From Anaerolineae bacterium (GTDB lineage: Bacteria; Chloroflexota; Anaerolineae; Anaerolineales; Anaerolineaceae), in assembly GCA_016213455.1 (NCBI GenBank), contig JACRAG010000300.1:1-6781 (forward strand): a DNA stretch of 6,781 nucleotides, in the 5' to 3' direction. Positions 1-6,633 of the stretch are shown here, one piece after another; position 1 is the stretch's first letter; each line of letters starts with the position of its first letter. A program made the translations under genes and the position numbers. Under the pieces are notes generated by a model. It saw only the letters and a program-made list of their open reading frames with translations, searched no databases and had not been told where the DNA came from.

Positions 1-1
1 G

Positions 2-148
2 GTGCGGGACCTGGCGATTGCGGTGCGTGCCGCCGACCCGGCCAGGCTCGTGACGGCCTCCGGTGGCGGCAGCACGGGCGAAGGAGCGGCGGCATCGTGG
101 ACCGAGCTGTACGCGACGGCGAATCTGGACTTCGCCACGCCGCACTTC
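2..148 (+). CDS. Interior fragment of a probable glycoside hydrolase (GH5-like), partial at both ends
   Basis: The frame is open from the window edge and reads VRDLAIAVRAADPARLVTAS, then a Gly/Ser-rich loop, then a segment ending in LDFATPHF. A helix closing in 'RAADP.RLVT' followed by 'DF.T.HF' is the pattern seen in cellulase/mannanase-type TIM-barrel hydrolases, where DF.T.H lies at the end of a core strand. Family assignment is from recall and is tentative; another barrel hydrolase is possible. Composition is about 77% G+C in the first 120 bases, far above the sequence to the right. After the Phe codon at 146-148 the frame stays open to a stop at 500-502, but those residues are simply the antisense of a Wzt-like gene and do not look like protein. 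The gene is therefore cut at about 148, by recombination or by misassembly. Confidence 0.45.
128..148. other. Probable chimeric junction with 21-base shared overlap
   Basis: These 21 bases encode DFATPHF on the + strand, where the hydrolase-like reading ends. They also encode EVRRGEV on the minus strand, where the Wzt-like reading ends. Left of 128 only the + strand protein makes sense; right of 148 only the minus strand one does. G+C drops from about 77% (1-120) to about 57% (121-300). An overlap of this size between unrelated genes fits a short-k-mer assembly join or a microhomology-mediated rearrangement. Confidence 0.6.
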
Positions 149-319
149 AAGATTAACGCTATCCAGCGCCAACAAGTCAACAAACTCCACCCGACCCTGG
201 AGGCGACGAATGGCAAACTCTTTAAATGTGCGAAAACGCTCGCGCGGGACGCGGTAGCGCACGGTCACGTTTTCGATCTTGACCGCGAGTTCGCGCCCAT
301 TGAGATTTTCTGGTGTCAT
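128..319 (-). CDS. Wzt-like polysaccharide ABC exporter ATPase, N-terminal fragment
   Basis: This reads leftward from ATG at 319-317. The 64 residues include VKIENVTVRYRVPRERF (13-29), FKEFAIRRLQG (32-42) and ALDSVNLEVRRGEV (51-64). This is the usual opening of Wzt/TagH-type ATPases: a strand, an extended loop around a 'FKE' helix, then the 'L..V.L.V..GEV' strand that immediately precedes the Walker A loop. In the family the next residues should be of the type 'GIIGRNGAGKST'. Here the frame continues as QIRRRVQLG, which is antisense hydrolase sequence, so the protein is broken one strand before its catalytic loop and could not hydrolyse ATP as written. It starts 16 bases after the permease stop, in the same direction, which is the normal wzm-wzt order. 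The break may be an assembly artefact rather than a true pseudogene. Confidence 0.72.
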
Positions 320-335
320 AAGCGAAGCAGAGGAT

Positions 336-1178
336 TCAGGTACGGTAGGCGAATTCATCCGATTTTTCCGAGAAAAACAACCAGCCAAGCAATAACGTTC
401 CGAATGCAAAGGCAAAGGAGATTAACCATTCCCAAACAGAAGGAAGGGTACCATAAAAAACAAGCGCACGGAACAATTCGATCAAATGGAGCATGGGGTT
501 GAATTGCAACCAGTTGCGCAAACCGGCAGGCAAAATATCCGAGGTGTAAATGATCGGAGTGACGTAGAACCAGGCCGAAAGGATAATCTGGTACATTTCA
601 ACGACGTCGGCAAAATAGATGCCGATGGTCGAGATCAACAACCCGACCCCCAAACTAAACATCGCCAGAAGGAGCATGGCCACCGGCGCCAGAAGGAGCG
701 TGGGATGGAGCGGAATGCGAATGACCAGGGTTACAACAATCAGCGGGACCATTGACAACAGCAGATTGATCAGGCCTGTCCCAATTGCAGAGACAGCAAA
801 AACCGATCTGGGTATGTAAATTCGTTGAAAGAGATCACCCCCCCAAACAAGGGCGTTAATGGCAACAGAACTACTTTGCGAAAAGAATGTCCAGGCTATT
901 AACGCACTTAGAACGTAGGCGGGATAACCCTCCATGGTAACCCGAAAGACCTGTGAAAACACAACCGACAGGATAATCATCATCCCTAGAGGGTTAAGCA
1001 TGGTCCAGGCAACACCCAGGACAGAGCGCTTATAACGAGCGGTCACATCACGTTGGACCAGAAAACGCACCAAGTCACGATGGCGCCACACTTCGCGCAA
1101 TTCTACAAGGGGTAAAAATTTCCGCTTTGCGCTGTCGTAAACTTCAACAGGTTGAACACGAGGCATTGTGGGTTGCAT
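336..1178 (-). CDS. Wzm-type ABC-2 polysaccharide/teichoic acid export permease
   Basis: This 280-residue inner-membrane permease belongs to the ABC-2 type and, with a Wzt ATPase, would export an undecaprenyl-linked surface polysaccharide. The N-terminal cytoplasmic part carries the family signature 'LVRFLVQRDVTARYKRSVLG' (36-55) followed by 'WTMLNPL' (58-64). Hydrophobic segments lie at about 60-79, 86-110, 125-155, 160-186, 195-212 and 247-269. The loop 'FNPMLHLIELFRALVFYG' (226-243) is the usual pre-last-helix motif. Length is typical for the family. Met1 is at 1178, with a second Met at codon 5 (1166). The extended -10 at 1189-1197 would start transcription at about 1182, so translation from Met1 would be nearly leaderless and Met5 is a possible alternative; no clear Shine-Dalgarno precedes either. 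The partner ATPase follows after 16 bases but is truncated. Its G+C is visibly lower than that of the TetR operon. Confidence 0.88.
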   Translation of the reverse strand: MQPTMPRVQPVEVYDSAKRKFLPLVELREVWRHRDLVRFLVQRDVTARYKRSVLGVAWTMLNPLGMMIILSVVFSQVFRVTMEGYPAYVLSALIAWTFFSQSSSVAINALVWGGDLFQRIYIPRSVFAVSAIGTGLINLLLSMVPLIVVTLVIRIPLHPTLLLAPVAMLLLAMFSLGVGLLISTIGIYFADVVEMYQIILSAWFYVTPIIYTSDILPAGLRNWLQFNPMLHLIELFRALVFYGTLPSVWEWLISFAFAFGTLLLGWLFFSEKSDEFAYRT

Positions 1179-1188
1179 AACGAATTGA

Positions 1189-1197
1189 ATTATAGCA
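1189..1197 (-). promoter_or_regulatory. Extended -10 promoter for the Wzm-type permease gene
   Basis: Read on the minus strand this is TGCTATAAT, a consensus TATAAT (1194-1189) with the TG extension (1197-1196). At 17 bases upstream the -35 position reads AAAACG (1217-1212), far from TTGACA, which suits an extended -10 promoter that needs little -35 contact. Predicted transcription start is about 1182, only a few bases before the ATG at 1178, so the mRNA would be leaderless or nearly so. Not tested experimentally. Confidence 0.55.
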
Positions 1198-1281
1198 TAG
1201 GTTAGCCATCTCGTTTTCGTACTTTATTCGCTCGTTCATCGCCTTGCATGACACGCCAATGTTAAATCACCCCCGCGCATA

Positions 1282-1309
1282 TTGACAACCCCACAATCCG
1301 GACTATAAT
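1282..1309 (+). promoter_or_regulatory. Consensus sigma70 promoter of the TetR/ABC operon
   Basis: TTGACA at 1282-1287 and TATAAT at 1304-1309 are both exact consensus hexamers separated by 16 bases. The predicted start point is about 1316. It lies upstream of the TetR gene, and the gene spacing downstream suggests it drives all five genes. A promoter this strong makes sense if it is normally held off by a repressor, and inverted repeats lie at its start site. Confidence 0.8.
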
Positions 1310-1314
1310 TTCTT

Positions 1315-1344
1315 TTAATAAAAGACCAACCGTCGGTTTATTAA
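1315..1344. promoter_or_regulatory. Probable TetR operator: two overlapping inverted repeats at the transcription start
   Basis: An outer dyad has arms TTAATAAA (1315-1322) and TTTATTAA (1337-1344), perfectly complementary over 8 bases with 14 bases between. An inner dyad, AACCG-T-CGGTT (1328-1338), is perfect over 5 bases around a single central base. The two are not concentric (centres 1329.5 and 1333). They start at about +1 of the promoter, so a bound TetR dimer or dimer pair would block RNA polymerase. Position in front of the tetR-like gene supports autoregulation. Which dyad is the real site cannot be decided from sequence. Confidence 0.65.
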
Positions 1345-1355
1345 TAAGGAACTGT

Positions 1356-2105
1356 ATGCCCCGTGTCATAAAACCGGAAGAATACCTCCAAAAACGCGGC
1401 GAGATCCTGGATGTGGCCCAGCGCTTGATCTACACCAAGGGCTACGAGCTGATGTCGATCCAGGACATTCTGGACGCGTTGGGCATCTCCAAAGGCGCTT
1501 TCTACCATTACTTCGCCTCCAAACAGGATTTGCTCGAAGCGATGATCGAGCGCATGATGCACGAGATGGAAAAATTCCTGGATCCCATCGTCCAGGATGC
1601 CGGTCTGACCGCGTTGGAAAAACTGGAACGTTTCTTCGGTTCGGTCGCCAGCTGGAAGTCGGCGCGCAAGGCCATGTTGACCCAACTGCTGCGGGTCTGG
1701 TACACCGACAACAACGCCATCGTCCGCCAGAAGGTGGTCGTGGCGGGCGGGCAGTGGATGGCCCCCTACCTGCTGCAGATCTTCCGGCAGGGCATTCAAG
1801 AAGGAATGATGGACCCCAGCCTGGGTCAGAACGAAGAAGCGACCCGGGTGGTGATCAGTCTGATGATGAGCATGGGCGAGGGCATTGCGCTGGCGATCCT
1901 GGCGCTTAAACCCGACGCCAGCGAAACCGAACGGCAGGCCTGTTTGACGCACATCGAAAACCTCGTTTTGGCTTACCGCGGCGCGATTGAACGCATCATG
2001 GCGGTCCCGCCTGGCTCGATTTCGCTCTTCAATCTCGACATACTACAGGATTGGGTGCTGGAACCCGATGTCCCCAGCCCTGACAGCCAGCCCCAGCCTG
2101 GATAA
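1356..2105 (+). CDS. TetR/AcrR-family transcriptional regulator
   Basis: This 249-residue protein is likely the ligand-responsive repressor of the operon it heads. Residues about 13-60 form the TetR_N DNA-binding domain: helix 1 'RGEILDVAQRLIYTKGY' (14-30), then the helix-turn-helix 'SIQDILDALGISKGAFYHYF' (33-52) with 'SKGAFYHYF' as recognition helix, and the standard cap 'SKQDLLEAMIE'. The rest is a helical ligand-binding and dimerisation domain that cannot be assigned to a ligand. The start is ATG at 1356 with AAGGA (1346-1350) five bases upstream. The protein is longer than the common 190-220 residues; the extra is a C-terminal tail rich in Pro, Ser, Asp and Gln (about residues 225-249). 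The next gene begins 30 bases after the stop on the same strand. Binding to the dyads at 1315-1344 is inferred. Confidence 0.93.
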   Translation: MPRVIKPEEYLQKRGEILDVAQRLIYTKGYELMSIQDILDALGISKGAFYHYFASKQDLLEAMIERMMHEMEKFLDPIVQDAGLTALEKLERFFGSVASWKSARKAMLTQLLRVWYTDNNAIVRQKVVVAGGQWMAPYLLQIFRQGIQEGMMDPSLGQNEEATRVVISLMMSMGEGIALAILALKPDASETERQACLTHIENLVLAYRGAIERIMAVPPGSISLFNLDILQDWVLEPDVPSPDSQPQPG

Positions 2106-2118
2106 CCGGTGTAACGGT
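2105..2118. repeat. Small inverted repeat between the TetR gene and the first permease gene
   Basis: ACCG (2105-2108) and CGGT (2115-2118) pair across a 6-base loop in the short gap before the first permease gene, just ahead of its AAAGGA ribosome binding site. The ACCG/CGGT arms echo the inner dyad of the operator at 1328-1338, but with different spacing. It may be a secondary repressor site, a weak mRNA hairpin, or chance; the arms are short. Confidence 0.25.
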
Positions 2119-2135
2119 AGAAAGGATTGTGTTTT

Positions 2136-3365
2136 ATGAGCTTATATCTTCGCCTCGCCTGGCGGAACGTCTGGCGGCACCGCCGCCGCACGCTGATCGT
2201 CGTTCTGGCGATCGGTCTGGGGTTGTTGATGATGATGCTCTACGACGGTATTGTCGCCGGCTTTGAACAGGCCATTTACGGCAACGCCGTGCAGGTGTTG
2301 GGCGGCAACATCCAGATCCACGCCGAAGGGTACGGCGCCAAAACCGGACAGTCACCCCTGCTGCCGCTGAACAATGACCAGCAGATCGTAGATGCTGCCA
2401 TGCAGCAGCCGCAGGTGCTGCTGGCTTCGCGCCGCATCAAAACCAGCGGCATGGCGACATCCCGCGAGGGTGCGTTTGGCGTCAACATTGTCGGCATCCA
2501 ACCTGACCTGGAACAGTCCATCTCGTTGGAAGCCCAGAAGGTTGTCGCTGGACGCTACCTGACCCCCACTGACCTGGACCAGATCTTCATCGGTAAAGGC
2601 CTGGCAGACACAATGGATGTAACCGTCGGCGACCGCATCACCCTGGTCGGACGCGACGTGCACAAGCAAATGCGCAAACGCACCATGACGGTCGCCGGGA
2701 TCTATGACATCAACATGCCGGAGATCGAGAAGCGCAACATCTACATCTCGCTGGCTGAAGCGCAGGACCTGTACGGGCTGAGCGGGCAATCCACCGAGGT
2801 CGCCATCACATTGCACAAGATCGGCGAAGAGGATGCTGTGATTCAGGCGCTCAATCCGGTTCTTGCCGGCGGCGAAGTCCAGACCTGGGCGACCAGCTTC
2901 CCGGAAATGCTCCAGGCGCTCAAGACCAAGGGCGCGGTCATGGATATCTTCAGCGTCATCATCCTGTTCATCGCCGGCATCGGCATCCTGAACATGCTCT
3001 TGATGGCTATTTTTGAGCGCACCCGCGAGATCGGCGTACTGGCTGCCCTGGGGATGAAACCGCGCCAGATCTCCATCCTGTTCCTGCTGGAAGGCGCCAT
3101 GATGGGCCTGGTAGGGCTGGGTGTGGGCATCGGCCTGGGCCTGCTCGTCAACGGGCTACTCGGACAGGTGGGCATGGATTACAGCGCCTTCACCGGCGTG
3201 ACCGAGTACACCGCGCTGATTAACACCAACATCTATCCCTCCCTGGGCCTCGAGAAAATCGTCCAGCGGGGGCTGACCGTGCTTGCCATCGCCTTGGTGT
3301 GTTCGTTCATCCCTGCCCGCGAAGCGGCGCAGACCGAACCGGCGCATGCACTGCATTACGTGTGA
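2136..3365 (+). CDS. FtsX/MacB-type ABC transporter permease, first paralogue
   Basis: This 409-residue integral membrane protein has the four-helix FtsX/LolC/MacB layout. A basic 'WRNVWRHRRRT' leads into TM1 (about 19-43). A large extracytoplasmic MacB_PCD-like domain follows (about 44-265). TM2 lies at about 267-292 and is followed by the cytoplasmic coupling motif 'FERTREIGVLAALGM' (about 292-306). TM3 is about 312-345 and TM4 about 378-396, ending 'SFIPAREAA'. Members do not pump through a membrane pore; they transmit ATPase motion to the extracytoplasmic domain. I take ATG at 2136, with AAAGGA at 2121-2126, rather than the upstream TTG at 2127. The gene lies 30 bases after the TetR gene and 8 bases before the second permease. 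With that paralogue and the ATPase it probably forms a heterodimeric transporter. The substrate is unknown. Confidence 0.9.
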   Translation: MSLYLRLAWRNVWRHRRRTLIVVLAIGLGLLMMMLYDGIVAGFEQAIYGNAVQVLGGNIQIHAEGYGAKTGQSPLLPLNNDQQIVDAAMQQPQVLLASRRIKTSGMATSREGAFGVNIVGIQPDLEQSISLEAQKVVAGRYLTPTDLDQIFIGKGLADTMDVTVGDRITLVGRDVHKQMRKRTMTVAGIYDINMPEIEKRNIYISLAEAQDLYGLSGQSTEVAITLHKIGEEDAVIQALNPVLAGGEVQTWATSFPEMLQALKTKGAVMDIFSVIILFIAGIGILNMLLMAIFERTREIGVLAALGMKPRQISILFLLEGAMMGLVGLGVGIGLGLLVNGLLGQVGMDYSAFTGVTEYTALINTNIYPSLGLEKIVQRGLTVLAIALVCSFIPAREAAQTEPAHALHYV

Positions 3366-3373
3366 GGTATAAG

Positions 3374-4591
3374 ATGATTCAACTGATCAAAATGGCATTC
3401 CGCGATCTTGGGCGCAACCGCCGGCGCACCTTCTTCTCCGCGCTGGCGCTCGGGCTCGGGTTGGCGCTGCTCCTGCTGATCGCCGCTGTCATTCAGGGCG
3501 AGCTGCGCACCTCGATGGATCTGACCATCAAACTGCAAACCGGGCACCTGCAGGTTCGCGCCAAAACATACGAAGCGGATAAAAGCAGCCTGGCCTGGGA
3601 AGACCTGGTCGCTGAACCCGAAGCGGCGGCAGCCCAAATCGCGGCCCTTGCCCCGGTCAAAGCCGCCACTCCGCGCCTTTTTGCCAGCGGCATTGTCGCC
3701 GTCGGCGATGAAACCGCGGGCGTCAGCATCATCGGCATCGACCCCGCCTCCGAGGCTAACGCGCCCTACCGCGATGGCATGGTCAGCGGTGAATTCCTTG
3801 CCGCGGACGACCGCCAGGGCGTGTTGATCGGGCGCAGCCTGGCTGAGCTGCTCAATTTGAAAGCCGGCGACCAGATCGTCCTGTTGGTCAACACCGCCAA
3901 CGGCGACGTGGACGAGCAGCCCTTCACCATTCGCGGCACCTTCGCCACCGGATCGCCGTTCTACGACCAGACCACGCTCTTCATGCCGTTGACCAAGGCG
4001 CAGACCATCACCCGCACCGAGGGTTACGCCAGCACCATCTTCGTGCTGCTCAACGACCGCGACCAGACCGAAGCCGTCACCTCGGCTTTGAAATCCAGCC
4101 AGTATGAGGTCGTCACCTGGCAGGAAATGAACCAACTGCTCACCCAGATCAACCAGATGTCGTCCGGTTTCATGGTCGTGATCTACCTGATCGTGCTGGG
4201 CATCACCGCCACCGTCATCGTCAACACCCTGGTGATGGCCGTCTTCGAGCGCACGCGTGAAATCGGCATCCTGTCAGCGATGGGAATGCGCGGCAACCGC
4301 ATCATGGCCATGTTCTTCACCGAATCCACCCTGCTGGCAGTGGGCGGCATTCTCATCGGCCTGGTTTTGGGCGGCATCATGGTCGCCTACGCCACCTATG
4401 TCGGCTTTTATGTCGGCAACTTTGGCATCGAGGGCATGTTGATCGGCGAACGCATCTACGCATACCTGACCCTCACGGATGCCGTGACCTTGATCATCAC
4501 CGCGTTTATTGTCAGCCTGCTGGCGGCGCTTTACCCGGCCCTGCTGGCTGCGCGGATGGAGCCTGTCGCTGCCCTGCACAGCGGCGACTGA
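3374..4591 (+). CDS. FtsX/MacB-type ABC transporter permease, second paralogue
   Basis: This 405-residue protein has the same architecture as the gene before it. A basic 'FRDLGRNRRRTFF' precedes TM1 (about 20-42), then comes an extracytoplasmic MacB_PCD-like domain (about 43-262). TM2 (about 268-290) leads into 'VFERTREIGILSAMGM' (about 290-305), with TM3 near 312-345 and TM4 near 378-398 ending 'LYPALLAARMEP'. The shared 'FERTREIG.L.A.GM' element and equal lengths point to an old tandem duplication, but the extracytoplasmic domains have diverged widely. The start is ATG at 3374, with GAGGT (3364-3368) overlapping the upstream TGA; this suggests translational coupling. The longer frame from a GTG at 3299 overlaps the previous gene and is unlikely. 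The ATPase gene begins 41 bases downstream. The likely role is the second half of a heterodimeric permease. Confidence 0.9.
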   Translation: MIQLIKMAFRDLGRNRRRTFFSALALGLGLALLLLIAAVIQGELRTSMDLTIKLQTGHLQVRAKTYEADKSSLAWEDLVAEPEAAAAQIAALAPVKAATPRLFASGIVAVGDETAGVSIIGIDPASEANAPYRDGMVSGEFLAADDRQGVLIGRSLAELLNLKAGDQIVLLVNTANGDVDEQPFTIRGTFATGSPFYDQTTLFMPLTKAQTITRTEGYASTIFVLLNDRDQTEAVTSALKSSQYEVVTWQEMNQLLTQINQMSSGFMVVIYLIVLGITATVIVNTLVMAVFERTREIGILSAMGMRGNRIMAMFFTESTLLAVGGILIGLVLGGIMVAYATYVGFYVGNFGIEGMLIGERIYAYLTLTDAVTLIITAFIVSLLAALYPALLAARMEPVAALHSGD

Positions 4592-4632
4592 AGCCCCCTT
4601 TTATCTGATTTATTCTTTTCAGGAGTCATTCC

Positions 4633-5364
4633 ATGGAAGTCGCAAAGATTGAAAATGTCAGCCGCACCTACAAAATTGGCCAGTTGGAAACGCGCGCCCT
4701 GCGTGGCGTGGACCTGACCATCCAGAGTGGCGAGTTCACTGCCCTGGTCGGCCCGTCCGGCTCGGGCAAAACCACCCTGCTGCAGCTCATCGGCTGCCTG
4801 GACCAACCCACCAGCGGCAAGGTCTTTGTCAACGGCAAGGATGTCAGCACGCTCAACCGCAACCAGCGCGCCGATATGCGCCGCGGGACGATCGGCTTTA
4901 TATTCCAGTTCTTCGCTCTCATCCCCACCCTCACGGCGTATGAAAACATTGAAATGCCGCTGCTGCTCAACGGCAAGACCCCGGCAGAACGCCGCCAGCG
5001 GGTCAACCAGATGCTGGAAGCGGTTGACCTGGTGGACCACAGCCATCACCGCCCGGACCAACTTTCCGGCGGACAACAGCAGCGCGTGGCAATTGCCCGC
5101 GCCCTGGTCACCCAGCCGGCTTTGATCCTGGCGGACGAGCCGACCGCCAACCTGGACACTCCCAACGGCAAACTGGTCATGGAAACTATGGTGCGCCTCA
5201 ACCAGGATACCGGTGTAACCTTCGTCTTCGCCACCCACGACCCGCGCGTGATCCAATACGCCCGGCGGGTGGTGACCCTGCGCGACGGCGTCATTGTGTC
5301 AGACGGCGCCGGTGAAGCGCCCGGCATGGAATTAATGGCAGCGGAACCCAAAGGCGTGGCCTGA
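4633..5364 (+). CDS. MacB/LolD-type ABC transporter ATPase
   Basis: This 243-residue cytoplasmic ATPase powers the two permeases. All catalytic motifs are intact: Walker A 'GPSGSGKTT' (40-48), Q-loop Gln92 in '[18 protein letters not shown]', ABC signature 'LSGGQQQR' (144-151), Walker B 'LILADEP' (164-170) with catalytic Glu169, D-loop 'NLD' (173-175) and H-loop His202. The 'F.LIPTLTA.EN' stretch and 'DEPTANLD' are typical of the MacB/LolD/FtsE subgroup that partners FtsX-fold permeases rather than of importers. A short C-terminal extension (about 228-243) follows the core. The start is ATG at 4633 with AGGAG at 4621-4625, seven bases away. The adaptor protein gene starts 18 bases after the stop. 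Confidence 0.95.
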   Translation: MEVAKIENVSRTYKIGQLETRALRGVDLTIQSGEFTALVGPSGSGKTTLLQLIGCLDQPTSGKVFVNGKDVSTLNRNQRADMRRGTIGFIFQFFALIPTLTAYENIEMPLLLNGKTPAERRQRVNQMLEAVDLVDHSHHRPDQLSGGQQQRVAIARALVTQPALILADEPTANLDTPNGKLVMETMVRLNQDTGVTFVFATHDPRVIQYARRVVTLRDGVIVSDGAGEAPGMELMAAEPKGVA

Positions 5365-5382
5365 TCCGCAGTGGAGAATTTA

Positions 5383-6600
5383 ATGAAAATCAAAGCAGTC
5401 TGGATCATCCTAATCGCCATCTCTCTGGCAGGCTGCGGCATGCTCAACCAAACCCCCGAAGCGCTGCCCACCGTGGTGCTGGACGCTGCCTCCGCCCCAG
5501 CCGGCACCCAGGCGCCCGCGCCGGTGGTTTCTGGCGCAGAAGTGACCGCCTCCGGCGCCGTTTACCCGGCCCGCCAGGTGCAGGTCGCCGCTGCCCAGGG
5601 TGGAAACGTGGCGGAAGTTCTTGTCACCCAGGGCCAGCAGGTCACTGCCGGCACAATTCTGGTGCGCCTGTCCGGATCGGAGCGCCTGAGCGCGGCGGTC
5701 GAAGCCGCCCGAACTGAACTGCTGGTTGCTCAACAGGACCTGCAAAAGCTGAAGGACAACGCCGGTCAGGCCCGCGCCGCGGCCCTGCTACGCCTGGCAA
5801 ACGCCAACAAGGCGCTGAATGACGCCACAAAAGAGCGCGCCTCCAGCCAGTACCGCGTCGGTTCGGACGCCTCGATTGACGCTGCCCGCGCCAATGTGAT
5901 TGTCGCCAAAGACACCCTCGACCGCGCGCAGGAAGCCTACGACGCCGTGGCGAGTCAGGGTGACGACAGCCTGGTGAAGGCCGGAGCGCTCAGCGCGCTT
6001 TCGTCTGCGCAGAAAGCCTATAACCGCGCGGTAGCCAACCTGAACTACCTGCTGGAAAAGCCCAACCCACTCGATGTGGACCTGGCCGAAGCCCGTTTTC
6101 AGGCGGCTCAGGCCGAGGTGGATGCGGCTCAACGCGAACTGGAAAAATGGCAGAGCGGCCCCGACCCGGCTGCGCTGGCCCTGGCGGAACAACGCGTCAC
6201 CTTCACCCAAGCGCAGCTCGCCGCCAGCCAGGCTGCCCTGCGCGACATGGAGATCACGGCGCCCTACGACGCCACCGTGGTCGAATTGACGGTGGACCCC
6301 GGTGCATGGGTCACCCCCGGGCAGCCGCTGCTGGCGCTGGCCGACCTGGCCCACCTGCAGGTACGCACCAGCGACCTGAGCGAGCGCGATGTGTCCTCCG
6401 TACAGGTCGGTCAGCCGGCGCTGGTGACCGTCAAGGCCCTGGGGCTGGAACTGAACGGACAGGTCAGCGAAATCTCGCTGCTGGCTGAAAGTCTGGGCGG
6501 CGACGTGGTTTACACCACCGTCATCGACCTGCTGGACGCCGCTCCTCCGGAATTGCGCGCGGGCATGAGCGTGGACGTGCGCTTCCAACCGGGACCTTGA
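5383..6600 (+). CDS. HlyD/MacA-type membrane-fusion (adaptor) lipoprotein
   Basis: This 405-residue protein is likely the extracytoplasmic adaptor of the ABC system. It begins with a lipoprotein signal: MK-K charged start, hydrophobic core, and lipobox 'SLAGC' with acylated Cys18. A Pro/Ala-rich linker (about 25-50) follows. Then come the first biotinyl-lipoyl half (about 52-98, 'GNVAEVLVTQGQQVTAGTIL'), a long Ala/Gln/Glu-rich coiled-coil region (about 100-288), and the second lipoyl half starting 'ITAPYDATVVELTVDPGAWV' (291 on). A beta-barrel domain runs to the C-terminus, ending in 'LRAGMSVDVRF'. ATG at 5383 is chosen because it places GGAGA (5373-5377) five bases upstream and gives a clean signal peptide; a GTG at 5371 would add four residues and bury that site. 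No outer-membrane channel gene accompanies it, which suits a lipid-anchored adaptor in a cell without a classical outer membrane. Confidence 0.9.
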   Translation: MKIKAVWIILIAISLAGCGMLNQTPEALPTVVLDAASAPAGTQAPAPVVSGAEVTASGAVYPARQVQVAAAQGGNVAEVLVTQGQQVTAGTILVRLSGSERLSAAVEAARTELLVAQQDLQKLKDNAGQARAAALLRLANANKALNDATKERASSQYRVGSDASIDAARANVIVAKDTLDRAQEAYDAVASQGDDSLVKAGALSALSSAQKAYNRAVANLNYLLEKPNPLDVDLAEARFQAAQAEVDAAQRELEKWQSGPDPAALALAEQRVTFTQAQLAASQAALRDMEITAPYDATVVELTVDPGAWVTPGQPLLALADLAHLQVRTSDLSERDVSSVQVGQPALVTVKALGLELNGQVSEISLLAESLGGDVVYTTVIDLLDAAPPELRAGMSVDVRFQPGP

Positions 6601-6633
6601 GCCACGCGCCGGTCCGATCTGATAATAAAAGCT

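Noticed and set aside
2..502. A single 166-residue + strand protein spanning the left end
   Set aside because: Only the first 49 or so codons look like protein. The remainder is the antisense of the wzt fragment and of the 3' end of the Wzm permease gene, with low-complexity, basic composition.
1341..1952. 203-residue minus-strand open frame opposite the TetR gene
   Set aside because: It is rich in His and Gln from reversed codons and has no start signal. The + strand frame is an unmistakable TetR protein with promoter and ribosome binding site.
3356..4135. 259-residue minus-strand open frame opposite the second permease
   Set aside because: It is a shadow of a GC-rich coding strand with no recognisable domain, while the + strand gives a complete FtsX-type permease.
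4531..5256. 241-residue minus-strand open frame opposite the ATPase
   Set aside because: The opposite strand carries every ABC ATPase motif in order; the minus frame is a compositional shadow.
5788..6588. 266-residue minus-strand open frame opposite the adaptor protein
   Set aside because: It has no domain or start signal. The + strand encodes a lipoprotein signal, lipoyl halves and a beta-barrel in the right order.
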